Assembly: GCF_023336735.1 (NCBI RefSeq)
Contig: NZ_JAMBAQ010000005.1
Span: forward strand, 1 to 64,000
DNA from: Moraxella oculi
Lineage (GTDB): Bacteria > Pseudomonadota > Gammaproteobacteria > Pseudomonadales > Moraxellaceae
DNA length: 64,000 nucleotides
Direction of reading: 5' to 3'
Each line of letters begins with the position of its first letter. Position 1 is the stretch's first letter. The position numbers and the translations under genes were made by a program. Of the stretch, positions 54,901-63,411 are shown in pieces. A model generated the notes under the pieces. That model made no database searches. It was not told the origin of the DNA and was given only the letters and a program-made list of their open reading frames with translations.

Positions 54901-55706
54901 ATGTCTAATGTATCACAAAAGGTCGCTACTGTCAATTTTAAGGGAGACACTCTTATCACCCTAGAAAAAGATGGCGAGCATTATGTCGCTGTCCGCCCCA
55001 TTGTAGAAAATATGGGGTTAGATTGGAAACGCCAATCCGAAAAGCTCAACCGAACCCCAAATTTGGGTGTGTTCATATGAACACACCTACGAATGGCGGC
55101 ACTCAAAAAATGCTTTGTATCCCTGTTCGCAAAATCAACGGCTGGCTATTTAGCATTAACCCACAAAAAGTGCGTGCGGACATTCGCCATATCGTCGAGC
55201 AGTACCAAGAAGAGTGCTTTGAAGTTTTGTATAATTACTGGAATAACGGTGTGGCGGTCAATCATCGTTTATCATCATACGACACCCTACCCCTTAGAAA
55301 CGCCGTGAGCATGGCGACAGGGGTGTTACGCTTAGACTATGCCACCATTTATAAAATGGTGCATCAACGCTTTGGCATTGACGAAATCAAAGAATTATCC
55401 AAAGAGCAGGTGGAACAAGCGGTGGAGTATGTGCATGGTTTGATGATTAAGGCACAAAACCCCATGAGCGAGAGCCTATCCATCAATGCCCAGAACTTGG
55501 CATGGCACACACAGTTCATCTATTCTTGGTATAAAGCCATTGAAGAGCCGTTTAGAATGCTAAGCCCTAAATTATCAGGCGAGATACACGACCACATCAT
55601 TCATGCTGCGATATTTGCTAACCACATCGGCAAACATCTGGGCTACAACGGCATGAACCTTGAACTCTTGAAAAACACACACTGGTCGGTTGGCCGTTAT
55701 TATTAA
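54901..55706 (+). pseudogene. Phage antirepressor, frameshifted
   Basis: The N-terminal part (ATG 54901, ...FKGDTLITLEKDGEHYVAVRPIVENMGLDW) matches the P22 antirepressor N-terminal domain. It hits a TGA at 55078-55080. The remainder lies in the -1 frame and fits the same domain (KMLCIPVRKINGWLFSINPQKVRADIRHIVEQYQEE), followed by an unrecognised C-terminal domain. The switch occurs near CCCAAATTTG at 55056-55065, which contains two in-frame slippery heptamers (C-CCA-AAT and A-AAT-TTG). A one-base deletion is the simpler reading, but programmed slippage cannot be excluded. AAAGGAAA precedes the start, inside a hairpin. Confidence 0.75.
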
Positions 55707-55759
55707 TTAACTAAGCTTTTCATTATAAAACCCTGCAGGCGTGGCTTGTGGGGCATGGC

Positions 55760-55788
55760 TTGAAAAGGCGTAGGGATTGGGGTATGAT
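55760..55788 (+). promoter_or_regulatory. Promoter of the glycine-rich phage protein gene
   Basis: TTGAAA and TATGAT are separated by 17 bp, the same hexamers and spacing as the moron promoter at 53587-53615. Confidence 0.6.
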
Positions 55789-55817
55789 GAGATGAGCGTT
55801 TGTGATGTGGAGTTCCC

Positions 55818-56219
55818 ATGCGGTTACAATTCGTTGCCTCTGATGATTTTGATAAAAAAAGCCCTTTGTATTATATGCTGGGTGGCTTTTCCTTGAAGTG
55901 CCTGCACACTGGCAAGAATATTGTACTGCGTCAAGAATGCCTTGCCCAAGTCAATGAAATCATCACTCAAAATGGCGATTACCGACCTTCTTTTGTAGAT
56001 GGTGCGTTGCTTGGTGGTGCGTTGGCTGTTGCTACCGACAGTGTGGTCGCTGGCATGGCAGGGGCTGTGATGGGTTCGCTGTTGGGTGTCAAAAAAATGC
56101 ACTTATTACAGCTTGTGTTTGATGATGGGCGAAGTTTGTTTGTCAAAGCCAGTACCAAGAACAGCGAAAAACTCAAAAGCCACGCCAAAAGCACCAGCTA
56201 TTTGTCGTTGAGCGAATGA
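55818..56219 (+). CDS. Prophage protein with glycine-zipper segment, unknown function
   Basis: The 133-residue protein is not recognised. It has a polar N-terminal half (about 1-60), then a small-residue stretch GALLGGALAVATDSVVAGMAGAVMGSLLG resembling a glycine-zipper membrane segment, and a basic Ser/Lys-rich end. TGGAG precedes the ATG by five bases. It has its own promoter and a terminator just beyond the stop, so like the secreted protein upstream it looks like an independently expressed prophage gene between the antirepressor and tape-measure remnants. Confidence 0.65.
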   Translation: MRLQFVASDDFDKKSPLYYMLGGFSLKCLHTGKNIVLRQECLAQVNEIITQNGDYRPSFVDGALLGGALAVATDSVVAGMAGAVMGSLLGVKKMHLLQLVFDDGRSLFVKASTKNSEKLKSHAKSTSYLSLSE

Positions 56220-56236
56220 CGCTTAACAACCAACAC

Positions 56237-56263
56237 AAGGCACTCGTCATGAGTGCTTTTTTT
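56237..56263 (+). terminator. Terminator after the glycine-rich phage gene
   Basis: GCACTC and GAGTGC with a 5-nt loop, extended by AAG/TTT pairs, are followed by seven T. Confidence 0.8.
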
Positions 56264-56277
56264 ATTGGGGGCAATCC

Positions 56278-56505
56278 ATGTCATTGGGTATTGAGATTCA
56301 TGTGGCGGCAAACACCGCACAATTCACCAAAAACATCAGCAAAGTCGGCAAGCAATCAAAGCAAGCCGCCCAGCAGATGCAGTCTTCCATCACTCATGCC
56401 ACAAGCCAAGCGTCTAAAGGCATGAATAACTTAACACAGCACGCCCAAAAAGCAAAAGAAGAAGTGGGGGTAATGATAGCGATGTTTAATCGCAAAAGCT
56501 CTTGA
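56278..56505 (+). pseudogene. Tape-measure protein, N-terminal fragment 1
   Basis: The 75-residue product begins like lambda-type tape-measure proteins (LGIEIHVAANTAQFTKNI and Gln/Ser/Lys-rich helix) and ends after about 70 residues. A GGGGG ribosome-binding site is intact. A second, different tape-measure start occurs at 56793, so this is probably a leftover from recombination. Confidence 0.6.
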
Positions 56506-56567
56506 ATATTAGACCAGCTTAAGGCATCATTTAGGTATTATGGTAAATTATTTGTTCGGAGTCTGGG

Positions 56568-56732
56568 GTGTTGGTGTTATTGGCATTTTTTATAGCACTC
56601 ATGATTGCATTATGCTTAGCCACTCCTTTTGTCGGCATTGCTTTGTTGATATTAGGGGTGATTTTGTACCACTTTACCATCGGTCATGTTATTGAATTAT
56701 GGAAAATTTACAAAGAACACCAAAAAACTTAA
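56568..56732 (+). CDS. 54-residue membrane protein in the prophage
   Basis: A short open frame starts at GTG with GGAG six bases upstream and ends in TAA. The product has one long or two short hydrophobic helices (VLVLLAFFIALMIALCLATP then FVGIALLILGVILYHF) and a basic tail (WKIYKEHQKT). It is not recognised. It is followed closely by a terminator, which supports its being an expressed small gene. It could be a membrane toxin, a superinfection-exclusion peptide or just a phage membrane protein. Confidence 0.5.
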   Translation: MLVLLAFFIALMIALCLATPFVGIALLILGVILYHFTIGHVIELWKIYKEHQKT

Positions 56733-56753
56733 TCTGATGTCCGCTTTTATCAT

Positions 56754-56778
56754 AAACCGCTCTTTTGAGCGGTTTTTT
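56754..56778 (+). terminator. Terminator before tape-measure fragment 2
   Basis: AAACCGCTC pairs with GAGCGGTTT in a 9-bp stem with a TTTT loop, followed by TTT-A. Confidence 0.82.
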
Positions 56779-56792
56779 ATTGGAAAAGATCA

Positions 56793-57563
56793 ATGTCTGT
56801 CATCTCAAAACTACAAATCGTCCTAGAGGCCAACACGACCGCCTTTGACCATGGGCTTGCTAAAGTCAATGATACACTTACCAAGTTTTCAAAGTCGGCT
56901 GGTAAGATGCACAAAAAATGGACAAATTTGCCCGTGTGCATCGTGATGCCCTGCAAGGTTTGTAAAGTTCAGGGCAATCGGCGAGGTTGGATTGGGTGTG
57001 ATGGCGTACGGTATTAAAGGAGTGGTGGACGAAGCTGTTAAGTTTAAACAATCCATGGCGTAAGTCAAAAAGATCGTGGACTTTGATACACCGCAAGCAT
57101 TCAAGCAAATACAAGATGACATTATTGGCGTGTCTCAACGATTGCCCATGGCGGCTGACCAAATAGCTCAAATCATGGCAGCAGCAGGACGAGCAGGGAT
57201 AGCCCAAGCGGATTTGGCACGCTTATGGAGATCACACGGCTCATTAGTGAGACCATTCCTGAACACGAACAGTCGGCAGTCTCTACCATGCTGGTCGGTC
57301 GTGAAGCACTGCCCATCTTTGCTCAGCTTATCCAAAACCAAGAAGTCGCCATACAGAAGCTAACAGACATGGGCGATGCGTCCAAATACGCAGGCTCAAT
57401 GCTTAAAGAATTTGAGGGTATGTCAGGGATAAGCCAAGCTCAAATGGAAATATTTGGCAATAACATCACAGCGGTTAAGATTGCATTAGGTAGTGCCTTC
57501 TTGCCTACCATTAACAGTGTCATGCAGGCTTTAACGCCCATGCTACAGGCCTTTACCGAGTAA
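56793..57563 (+). pseudogene. Tape-measure protein gene, degraded
   Basis: The frame opens with ISKLQIVLEANTTAFDHGLAKVNDTLTKFS, a tape-measure start, and then breaks repeatedly. Recognisable pieces appear in different frames: KFARVHRDAL near 56920, MAYGIKGVVDEAVKFKQSMA near 57000-57060 ended by a TAA, DFDTPQAFKQIQDDIIGVSQRL from about 57078, and ISETIPEHEQSAVSTMLVGREALPI from about 57241. The later piece ends at a stop in 57561-57563. Several frameshifts and large deletions are needed; the normal gene is several kilobases. The tail of this phage cannot be built. Confidence 0.82.
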
Positions 57564-57581
57564 ACTAGTGCCAATCCACAG

Positions 57582-57983
57582 ATGTATGTCAAAACAGCCA
57601 AAGAAGCTTGCCATGCCATCGCTTGCCAAATTCCTGCCTTTCGTGAATTCATGATGAACAGTGAAAAACTTGGGCTTAGGTTTGCCGCCTTTAACGGTAA
57701 AAAACAAAACCAAAAAACCAACATCAACGAAAACCAACTTGATGATGCGACTACCGCCAATCACATTCACATCGTCCCTAAGGTGATGGGGTCAGGAGGA
57801 AAAGCTATGGGCTGGATTCAGGTGATTGCAGGAGTGGTGATGATTGGAGCTGGGGTCATCACAGGCATGAACCCTGCCTTAATCGGTGCAGGGGTCGGCT
57901 TATTATTAGGCGGTGTCTCAACCTTACTTATGCCCACGCCCAAAGTTGACCCTGCTAATGAAGATGGTAACCGCACCACATGA
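57582..57983 (+). pseudogene. Tail assembly protein I (lambda gpI-like), N-terminally truncated
   Basis: The 133-residue frame begins in the middle of the family (MYVKTAKEACHAIACQIPAFREFM); the usual first strand, with an HLYGDL-type motif, is missing. The C-terminal half has HIHIVPKVMGSGG followed by a glycine-rich hydrophobic segment and a PTPKVDPANEDGN tail, typical of gpI. The intervening minor tail genes H, M, L and K are absent, so a deletion joins the tape measure to I. Host-specificity protein J, expected next, is not recognisable in the 200 bp that follow. Confidence 0.75.
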
Positions 57984-58191
57984 TGGACTTTTTTTGACTA
58001 AGTCAAGGCTGATAAAACAGCGGTTGAGTAGAAGGGAGTGATCAGCAACAATCCAGTCGCCGACAAAGCCACTGATGAAACGCTGATTGAAACTAACCGA
58101 ACTTAAGTGGCTATGTTGCTCACTATATGGCTATTCGTATCAAAAAAATAACCAGTTGGATAGAGTGCGTCATTCTATTTTAAGTAATGAA

Positions 58192-58215
58192 AAACCCTTG
58201 AATATTCAAGGGTTT
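58192..58215 (-). terminator. Terminator of the tRNA transcript
   Basis: The 24-bp palindrome AAACCCTTGAATATTCAAGGGTTT gives a 10-bp stem. Read on the minus strand, a T run follows, 8 bp beyond tRNA-Leu. Confidence 0.75.
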
Positions 58216-58222
58216 AAAATCA

Positions 58223-58309
58223 TGGTGCCCGGGGCCGGACTCGAACCGGCACGCTATTGCTAGCGAGGGATTTTAAATCCCTTGTGTCTACCAATTTCAC
58301 CACCCGGGC
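58223..58309 (-). tRNA. tRNA-Leu(TAA)
   Basis: The 87-nt gene folds as a tRNA with a long variable arm (CGCTAGCAATAGCG), acceptor stem GCCCGGG, T-loop GGTTCGAGTCC and an encoded CCA end. The anticodon loop TTTAAAA gives TAA, which reads UUA leucine codons. Its 3' end faces the prophage remnant. Confidence 0.96.
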
Positions 58310-58332
58310 GAATGCTCAATGACAAGCATATA

Positions 58333-58406
58333 TGGAGGCTGGAGTCGGAATCGAACCGGCGTACACGGAGTTGCAGTCCGCTGCATAACCACTCTGCCAT
58401 CCAGCC
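58333..58406 (-). tRNA. tRNA-Cys(GCA)
   Basis: The 74-nt gene has acceptor stem GGCTGGA, anticodon loop CTGCAAC (GCA), T-loop GGTTCGATTCC and an encoded CCA. It lies 23 bp upstream of tRNA-Leu in the same transcript. Confidence 0.96.
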
Positions 58407-58830
58407 TTTTAATAGGTCGCTATTATAGTGAGTTTTTTAAAAAAAGCAAGAGATTTTTTGTTAAAAATACAATTTTTTTTCTAAATGATGGATTTTTAAC
58501 AAAAAACGCCGTTAAATTGCCATGATTTGTTTGAAATGATCAAAAATCTGATGGATATCGTGATTAAATTAAAAATAAAAATTCAACTTTGTGGGTGTTT
58601 TGAAGTATAATGGCAAAATTTTATGTGTGCCAAATGTCATGAGAGATGGCTTGTTGCTCATCGCTTTATTGGCTGGGGATGTCAAGGTTGTGATCATGAC
58701 ATTCATCAATGCTAATCATACCAATTGGTAATCAGATGAGTGGTTTTGGCATTGGGATTTTGATTACAATCTTGTGGTCATTGGAGACTTAGGTCAAAAA
58801 CCGCATCGAATGTGAATAAAAAAGGTGTTT
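58407..58830. other. Intergenic region between tRNA genes and acrA
   Basis: Besides the tRNA promoter there is TATAAT at 58606-58611 on the plus strand with no good -35 box; it may start the efflux operon with a leader of about 210 nt. No coding frame and no adjacent regulator gene of the TetR type is seen. Confidence 0.45.
58422..58449 (-). promoter_or_regulatory. Promoter of the tRNA-Cys/tRNA-Leu operon
   Basis: On the minus strand TTGCTT and TATAAT are separated by 16 bp, followed by a GC-rich discriminator (AGCGACC) as is typical for stable RNA genes under growth-rate control. Confidence 0.7.
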
Positions 58831-60258
58831 ATGAAACGAAATTTTCGTGCAGTGACTATCGCAATATTGTTTGCTGGTATGGCACTGATGACGGCTTGTG
58901 GTAAATCTGACAAAGCTAAAGACAGTGCTGCCGCTCAGCACAAGATGCCACCAATCGTCGTTGATGTCCAAACGGTTAATTTGGGTGTGATTCCCATCAT
59001 AAAAACATTTTCAGGGCGTGTGAATGCTGTTGAAACTTCTGAAGTGCGTCCGCAAGTGACAGGGATTATTGATGAAGTGCTGTTTAATGAGGGAGGGTTT
59101 GTGCGAGCGGGGCAGCCGTTATATCGCATCAACACTGACAACTATGTCAGTGCCATCAATGCTGGTAGGGCGGCAGTTGCGAATGCTGAAGCGGCCGCTC
59201 AAAATGCTCGTGCTACTCACATGCAAGCTCAAGCGGCATTAGTGGCTCAACAAGCGATTTTGGCACAGGCTCGGGCGGATTTGTCTAGATTGCAAGGACT
59301 GGTTGAGATGGATGCGATATCCAAGCAGGTCTACGATCAAGCAGTAACGGCGGTACGCACCGCAGAAGCAAATGTTGAGGCAGCAAAAGCGACCATCGCT
59401 CAAGCCAGAGCTGGTATTGGCAGTGCTGATGCTGCTGTTGAGAGTGCTAAAGCCAGTCTTAGTGCCAGTGAGCTTGATTATGGCCGCACCATTGTCAAAG
59501 CACCAATCAGTGGGAGAATTGGCATATCAGCGGTAACCAATGGTGCGTTAGTTGCTGCCAATCAATCAAATGCTTTGGCGACCATTACTCGCACTGATTA
59601 TGTGTATGTGGACATTAGTCAGTCATCATCTGAATTGTTACGACTACGACAACAACTTTCTGAAGGTCGAGCAGCTGAGGGCAGTTCTGAGGTGCAAATA
59701 GTCTTAGAAGATGGGCAGACTTATCCCATCATTGGTCGTCTTATTTTGTCTGATGCTAGGGTTGATGAAGCGACTGGAGCTGTTAAGATTCGTGCCGTAT
59801 TTCCAAATCCAGATGGCATCTTAATTCCAGGTATGTATGTTAATGCCAGATTGGCACAGTCGGTGGTTGGCGATGCAACTTTATTGCCGCAAAGTGCCAT
59901 CATACGCACCCCAAAAGGTGAGACGCAAGTTTATGTGGTGAATGCTCAAAAAGCCATTGAAGCTCGTACGGTAACGACAGCTGGTACTTTTAATGGTCAG
60001 TGGGTCATCACAGATGGTCTGCAAGAGGGTGAGACTGTGGTGGTGGTTGGCGGCATGAAAGTCAGACCTGATCAACAGGTGGAGACTCGCCCATACATGC
60101 CAGAGGATCAGAGCGTCAATCAATCGAGCGTGCAAGATATGGACGCACATTCCGTTCAGCAGGGGCAGTATTCTGTCATGGCACCGCCACATCAGAGTAA
60201 TGACACTAACCAGTCGGCATCACCAGCTACTCAGATGCCCAATGCACAGCAGGAGTAG
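58831..60258 (+). CDS. acrA: RND efflux periplasmic adaptor lipoprotein AcrA
   Basis: AcrA bridges the inner-membrane pump and the outer-membrane channel in multidrug efflux. The 475-residue protein has a lipobox LMTAC (Cys23), a lipoyl half-motif EVRPQVTGIIDEVLFNEGGFVRAGQPLYRI, a long Ala/Gln-rich coiled hairpin (about 100-215), the second lipoyl half (TIVKAPISGRIGIS) and beta-barrel domains. About 45 polar Gln/Ser/Asn residues at the C-terminus form an unusual tail compared with E. coli AcrA (397). ATG 58831 follows AAAAAGG; GTG 58825 is the alternative. Three bp upstream of acrB, it is the first gene of the operon. Confidence 0.94.
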   Translation: MKRNFRAVTIAILFAGMALMTACGKSDKAKDSAAAQHKMPPIVVDVQTVNLGVIPIIKTFSGRVNAVETSEVRPQVTGIIDEVLFNEGGFVRAGQPLYRINTDNYVSAINAGRAAVANAEAAAQNARATHMQAQAALVAQQAILAQARADLSRLQGLVEMDAISKQVYDQAVTAVRTAEANVEAAKATIAQARAGIGSADAAVESAKASLSASELDYGRTIVKAPISGRIGISAVTNGALVAANQSNALATITRTDYVYVDISQSSSELLRLRQQLSEGRAAEGSSEVQIVLEDGQTYPIIGRLILSDARVDEATGAVKIRAVFPNPDGILIPGMYVNARLAQSVVGDATLLPQSAIIRTPKGETQVYVVNAQKAIEARTVTTAGTFNGQWVITDGLQEGETVVVVGGMKVRPDQQVETRPYMPEDQSVNQSSVQDMDAHSVQQGQYSVMAPPHQSNDTNQSASPATQMPNAQQE

Positions 60259-60260
60259 GA

Positions 60261-63200
60261 ATGTCTAAATATTTTATTGAACGACCGATTTTTGCTTGGG
60301 TCATTTCCATCTTAATCATGCTGGTTGGTTTGCTTGCAATTTTTAAATTGCCAGTATCCCAATACCCTGACATTGCGCCACCGACTGTAACGATTAACGC
60401 TGTTTATCCGGGTGCTGATGCTAAGACAGTAGAAAATTCTGTTACGCAGGTAATTGAGCAGCAAATGACTGGTCTAGATGGTATGATGTACATGTCATCA
60501 AGTTCGTCATCGCAGGGCGTGGCCTCAGTTCAGCTTACTTTTGAAAGCGGCACCGACCCTGATATTGCACAAGTGCAAGTGCAAAATAAACTACAAGCAG
60601 CAGTAGCATCACTGCCAGATGTGGTCAAACAACAAGGATTATCTGTCAATAAGTCCTCATCATCTTTTTTGATGGTGGTGGCTTTCATGTCCGAAGATGG
60701 CAGTATGGATAAAACAGACATTGCTGACTATCTAAATTCAAATATTGTTGAGCAGATCAGTCGTATTGATGGCGTGGGCGGGGTCAATGTTTTTGGTTCG
60801 GAATACGCCATGCGTATTTGGCTAGATCCCCATAAATTGCGTACATATGCACTCATGCCATCAGACATTGCGATGGCAGTTTCAGCACAAAACGCCCAAG
60901 TGTCAGCAGGTCAGCTGGCAGCCGCACCGTCTGATGAACAACAACAAGTCATCAATGCCACTGTTACTGTACAAAGTTATTTGCAAACTGCTGAAGAGTT
61001 TGGCAACATTCTTATTAAAACCGATCCTAGTGGCGCACAAGTAAGACTCAAAGATGTTGCTCGTGTAGAAATCGGCTCGGAAAACTATGCTTTCAACTCG
61101 CTGTACAATGGCAAGGAGGCGGCAGGTATCGCCATCATGTTGGCGTCAAATGCCAACGCATTACAAGTGCAAGATGCGGTGCAGAATCGACTAAACCAGC
61201 TTGCTCGAACCTATCCAAAAGGTTTGACTGCCGTTGTGCCTTATGACACGACGCCATTTGTGCGTTTGTCTATCACTCAAGTGGTGTACACACTCATTGA
61301 GGCGATTGTGTTGGTCTTTTTGGTCATGTTCTTATTTTTACAAAACTGGCGTGCTACCATCATTCCGACACTTGCTGTTCCTGTGGTCATCTTGGGGACA
61401 TTTGCCGTATTGTATGCTGCTGGTTTTAGTATTAATATCTTAACCATGTTTGCCTTAGTGCTTGCGATCGGGTTGCTTGTTGATGATGCGATTGTGGTTG
61501 TTGAGAATGTTGAGCGTATCTTAGAACAAAACCCTGATATTTCGGTTAAAAACGCCACCGTTGAGTCGATGAATGAAATCAGTAAAGTGCTGATCGGGAT
61601 TGCTTTGATACTATCAGCGGTGTTTGTGCCGATGGCATTTATGGGTGGTTCGACAGGGGTGATTTATCGTCAGTTTGCAGTAACTTTAATCACGGCGATG
61701 ACACTGTCTGCGGTTGTTGCACTCATTTTTACTCCTGCATTGTGCGTTACGATTTTAAAACGCCAGCCACACAAAGACATTTCACAGCAGACTGGATTTT
61801 TTGGTTGGTTCAACCGTATGTTTCATACAGCCAGTGTTAAGTATGAACATTTTGTTGGAAAGACTTTCAATGCCAAATGGCTATTTGGGGTTGCTTATGC
61901 ACTCATCATTGTAACGCTTGGATTGTTATTCGTGCGTCTGCCAAATTCATTCGTGCCACAAGAAGATCAGGGCGTATTGCTCACCGTGGTACAAGCACCC
62001 GTAGGCACAACCCTTAAAGACACCCAAGCGACATTGAATGATGTCAGCACCTACTTCCATGAACAAGAAAAGGACAATATCGAATCTGTATTTACCATTA
62101 CTGGGTTTAGTCTGATGGGTAGTGGTCAAAACACTGGCATGGCGTTCATTCGCCTAAAAGATTGGGGGCAGCGTGCGACGGCACATTCAGATGTGTCCAG
62201 CATGGCGGATAGGGCGAATGGGTATTTCATGACTCAATACAACAAAGCCAATGTCTATACATTGGCACCACCATCCATTCAGGGCTTGGGCAATGCCAGT
62301 GGTTTTGATTTTGAGTTACAAGATGCTGGCGGTGTGGGTCATGCGGCATTGTTGGAAGCTCGTAATATGGTACTTGGCATGGCATCACAACAGCCAGATG
62401 TTTTGACGGGTGTGCGTCCAAGCGGTCAAGAAGACTCACCGCAGTTAAAAGTTAATATCAATCACGCCCAAGCAGCTGCTTATGGTCTTAATATTGGCGA
62501 CATCAATCGTACGATTGTAACCGCATGGGGTTCAGCGAAGATTGGTGATTTTGTCAATCGTGGTCGCATCAAGTCGGTATACATGCAAGGTGAGCCAAGC
62601 TCACGCACCACGCCTGAAGACATTGATAAGTGGCATGTGCGTAATGACGCAGGTAATATGATTGGATTTGATGCCTTTTCAACGAGTGAGTGGATCTATG
62701 CTCCGCAGATCCTCAACCGCTATAATGGGTTGCCAAGCATGGGTATCCAAGGTGCTCCAGCACAAAATAAATCCAACGGTGAGGCGGTTGCTGCAATGGA
62801 AGCGATTGCCAGCCAACTTCCTGAAGGTATCGGCTTTGAGTGGACGGGAATGACCTTGCAAGAACAGCAATCAGGGTCGCAAGCACCAATCCTGTACGCC
62901 ATTTCTATTCTTGTGGTGTTTTTATGTTTGGCGGCATTGTATGAAAGCTGGTCCATTCCATTTTCAGTCATGCTCATCGTGCCACTTGGCGTGTTGGGTG
63001 CGATTTTCTTTACATGGTTGCGTGGTTTTGATAACGATGTGTATCTGCAAGTGGGCTTGCTTACGGTCATTGGATTGTCAGCAAAAAATGCCATCTTGAT
63101 TGTGGAGGTTGCCAAAGAGCTTCAAGAGTCAGGAGTTGGTCTTAAACAAGCTGTCATGCGAGCATCTCGCCAGCGTTTGCGACCAATCATCATGACCTCA

Positions 63201-63395
63201 CTTGCTTTTGGCATTGGTGTTGTTCCACTTGCCATTGCTACTGGTGCAGGCTCTGGTAGCCAAAATGCTGTTGGTACCAGTGTGTTGGGCGGAGTGATTG
63301 CAGCGACATTTTTGGGGGTGTTTTTCATTCCAATGTTCTACATTTGGGTGCGTTCACTTTTTCCGATTAAAGTTGCTAAGCACGATGTGCAATAG
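60261..63395 (+). CDS. acrB: RND multidrug efflux pump AcrB (HAE1 family)
   Basis: AcrB is the proton-driven inner-membrane pump with 12 transmembrane helices and two large periplasmic loops. The 1044-residue protein starts with SKYFIERPIFAWVISIL, and has IGLLVDDAIVVVENVER with the paired Asp408/Asp409 and Lys942 in GLSAKNAILIVEVAKE, the proton relay of the HAE1 family (E. coli D407, D408, K940). The length matches E. coli AcrB (1049) closely. Likely substrates are hydrophobic and amphiphilic drugs and bile-like compounds. It is the middle gene of the acrA-acrB-oprM operon. Confidence 0.96.
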   Translation: MSKYFIERPIFAWVISILIMLVGLLAIFKLPVSQYPDIAPPTVTINAVYPGADAKTVENSVTQVIEQQMTGLDGMMYMSSSSSSQGVASVQLTFESGTDPDIAQVQVQNKLQAAVASLPDVVKQQGLSVNKSSSSFLMVVAFMSEDGSMDKTDIADYLNSNIVEQISRIDGVGGVNVFGSEYAMRIWLDPHKLRTYALMPSDIAMAVSAQNAQVSAGQLAAAPSDEQQQVINATVTVQSYLQTAEEFGNILIKTDPSGAQVRLKDVARVEIGSENYAFNSLYNGKEAAGIAIMLASNANALQVQDAVQNRLNQLARTYPKGLTAVVPYDTTPFVRLSITQVVYTLIEAIVLVFLVMFLFLQNWRATIIPTLAVPVVILGTFAVLYAAGFSINILTMFALVLAIGLLVDDAIVVVENVERILEQNPDISVKNATVESMNEISKVLIGIALILSAVFVPMAFMGGSTGVIYRQFAVTLITAMTLSAVVALIFTPALCVTILKRQPHKDISQQTGFFGWFNRMFHTASVKYEHFVGKTFNAKWLFGVAYALIIVTLGLLFVRLPNSFVPQEDQGVLLTVVQAPVGTTLKDTQATLNDVSTYFHEQEKDNIESVFTITGFSLMGSGQNTGMAFIRLKDWGQRATAHSDVSSMADRANGYFMTQYNKANVYTLAPPSIQGLGNASGFDFELQDAGGVGHAALLEARNMVLGMASQQPDVLTGVRPSGQEDSPQLKVNINHAQAAAYGLNIGDINRTIVTAWGSAKIGDFVNRGRIKSVYMQGEPSSRTTPEDIDKWHVRNDAGNMIGFDAFSTSEWIYAPQILNRYNGLPSMGIQGAPAQNKSNGEAVAAMEAIASQLPEGIGFEWTGMTLQEQQSGSQAPILYAISILVVFLCLAALYESWSIPFSVMLIVPLGVLGAIFFTWLRGFDNDVYLQVGLLTVIGLSAKNAILIVEVAKELQESGVGLKQAVMRASRQRLRPIIMTSLAFGIGVVPLAIATGAGSGSQNAVGTSVLGGVIAATFLGVFFIPMFYIWVRSLFPIKVAKHDVQ

Positions 63396-63411
63396 CGCAT
63401 AAGGAGATTTT

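Larger units (their letters stand above)
51990..58191. mobile_element. Degraded siphovirus-type prophage
   Basis: The block holds tail completion, tail tube, tail chaperone, moron, Arc-like regulator, antirepressor, tape-measure and tail assembly I sequences in phage order. Antirepressor, tape measure and gene I are broken, and no integrase, terminase, capsid or lysis gene is present. The right end abuts tRNA-Leu, a common integration site, but no matching left-end att repeat was found. Borders are approximate. Confidence 0.85.
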
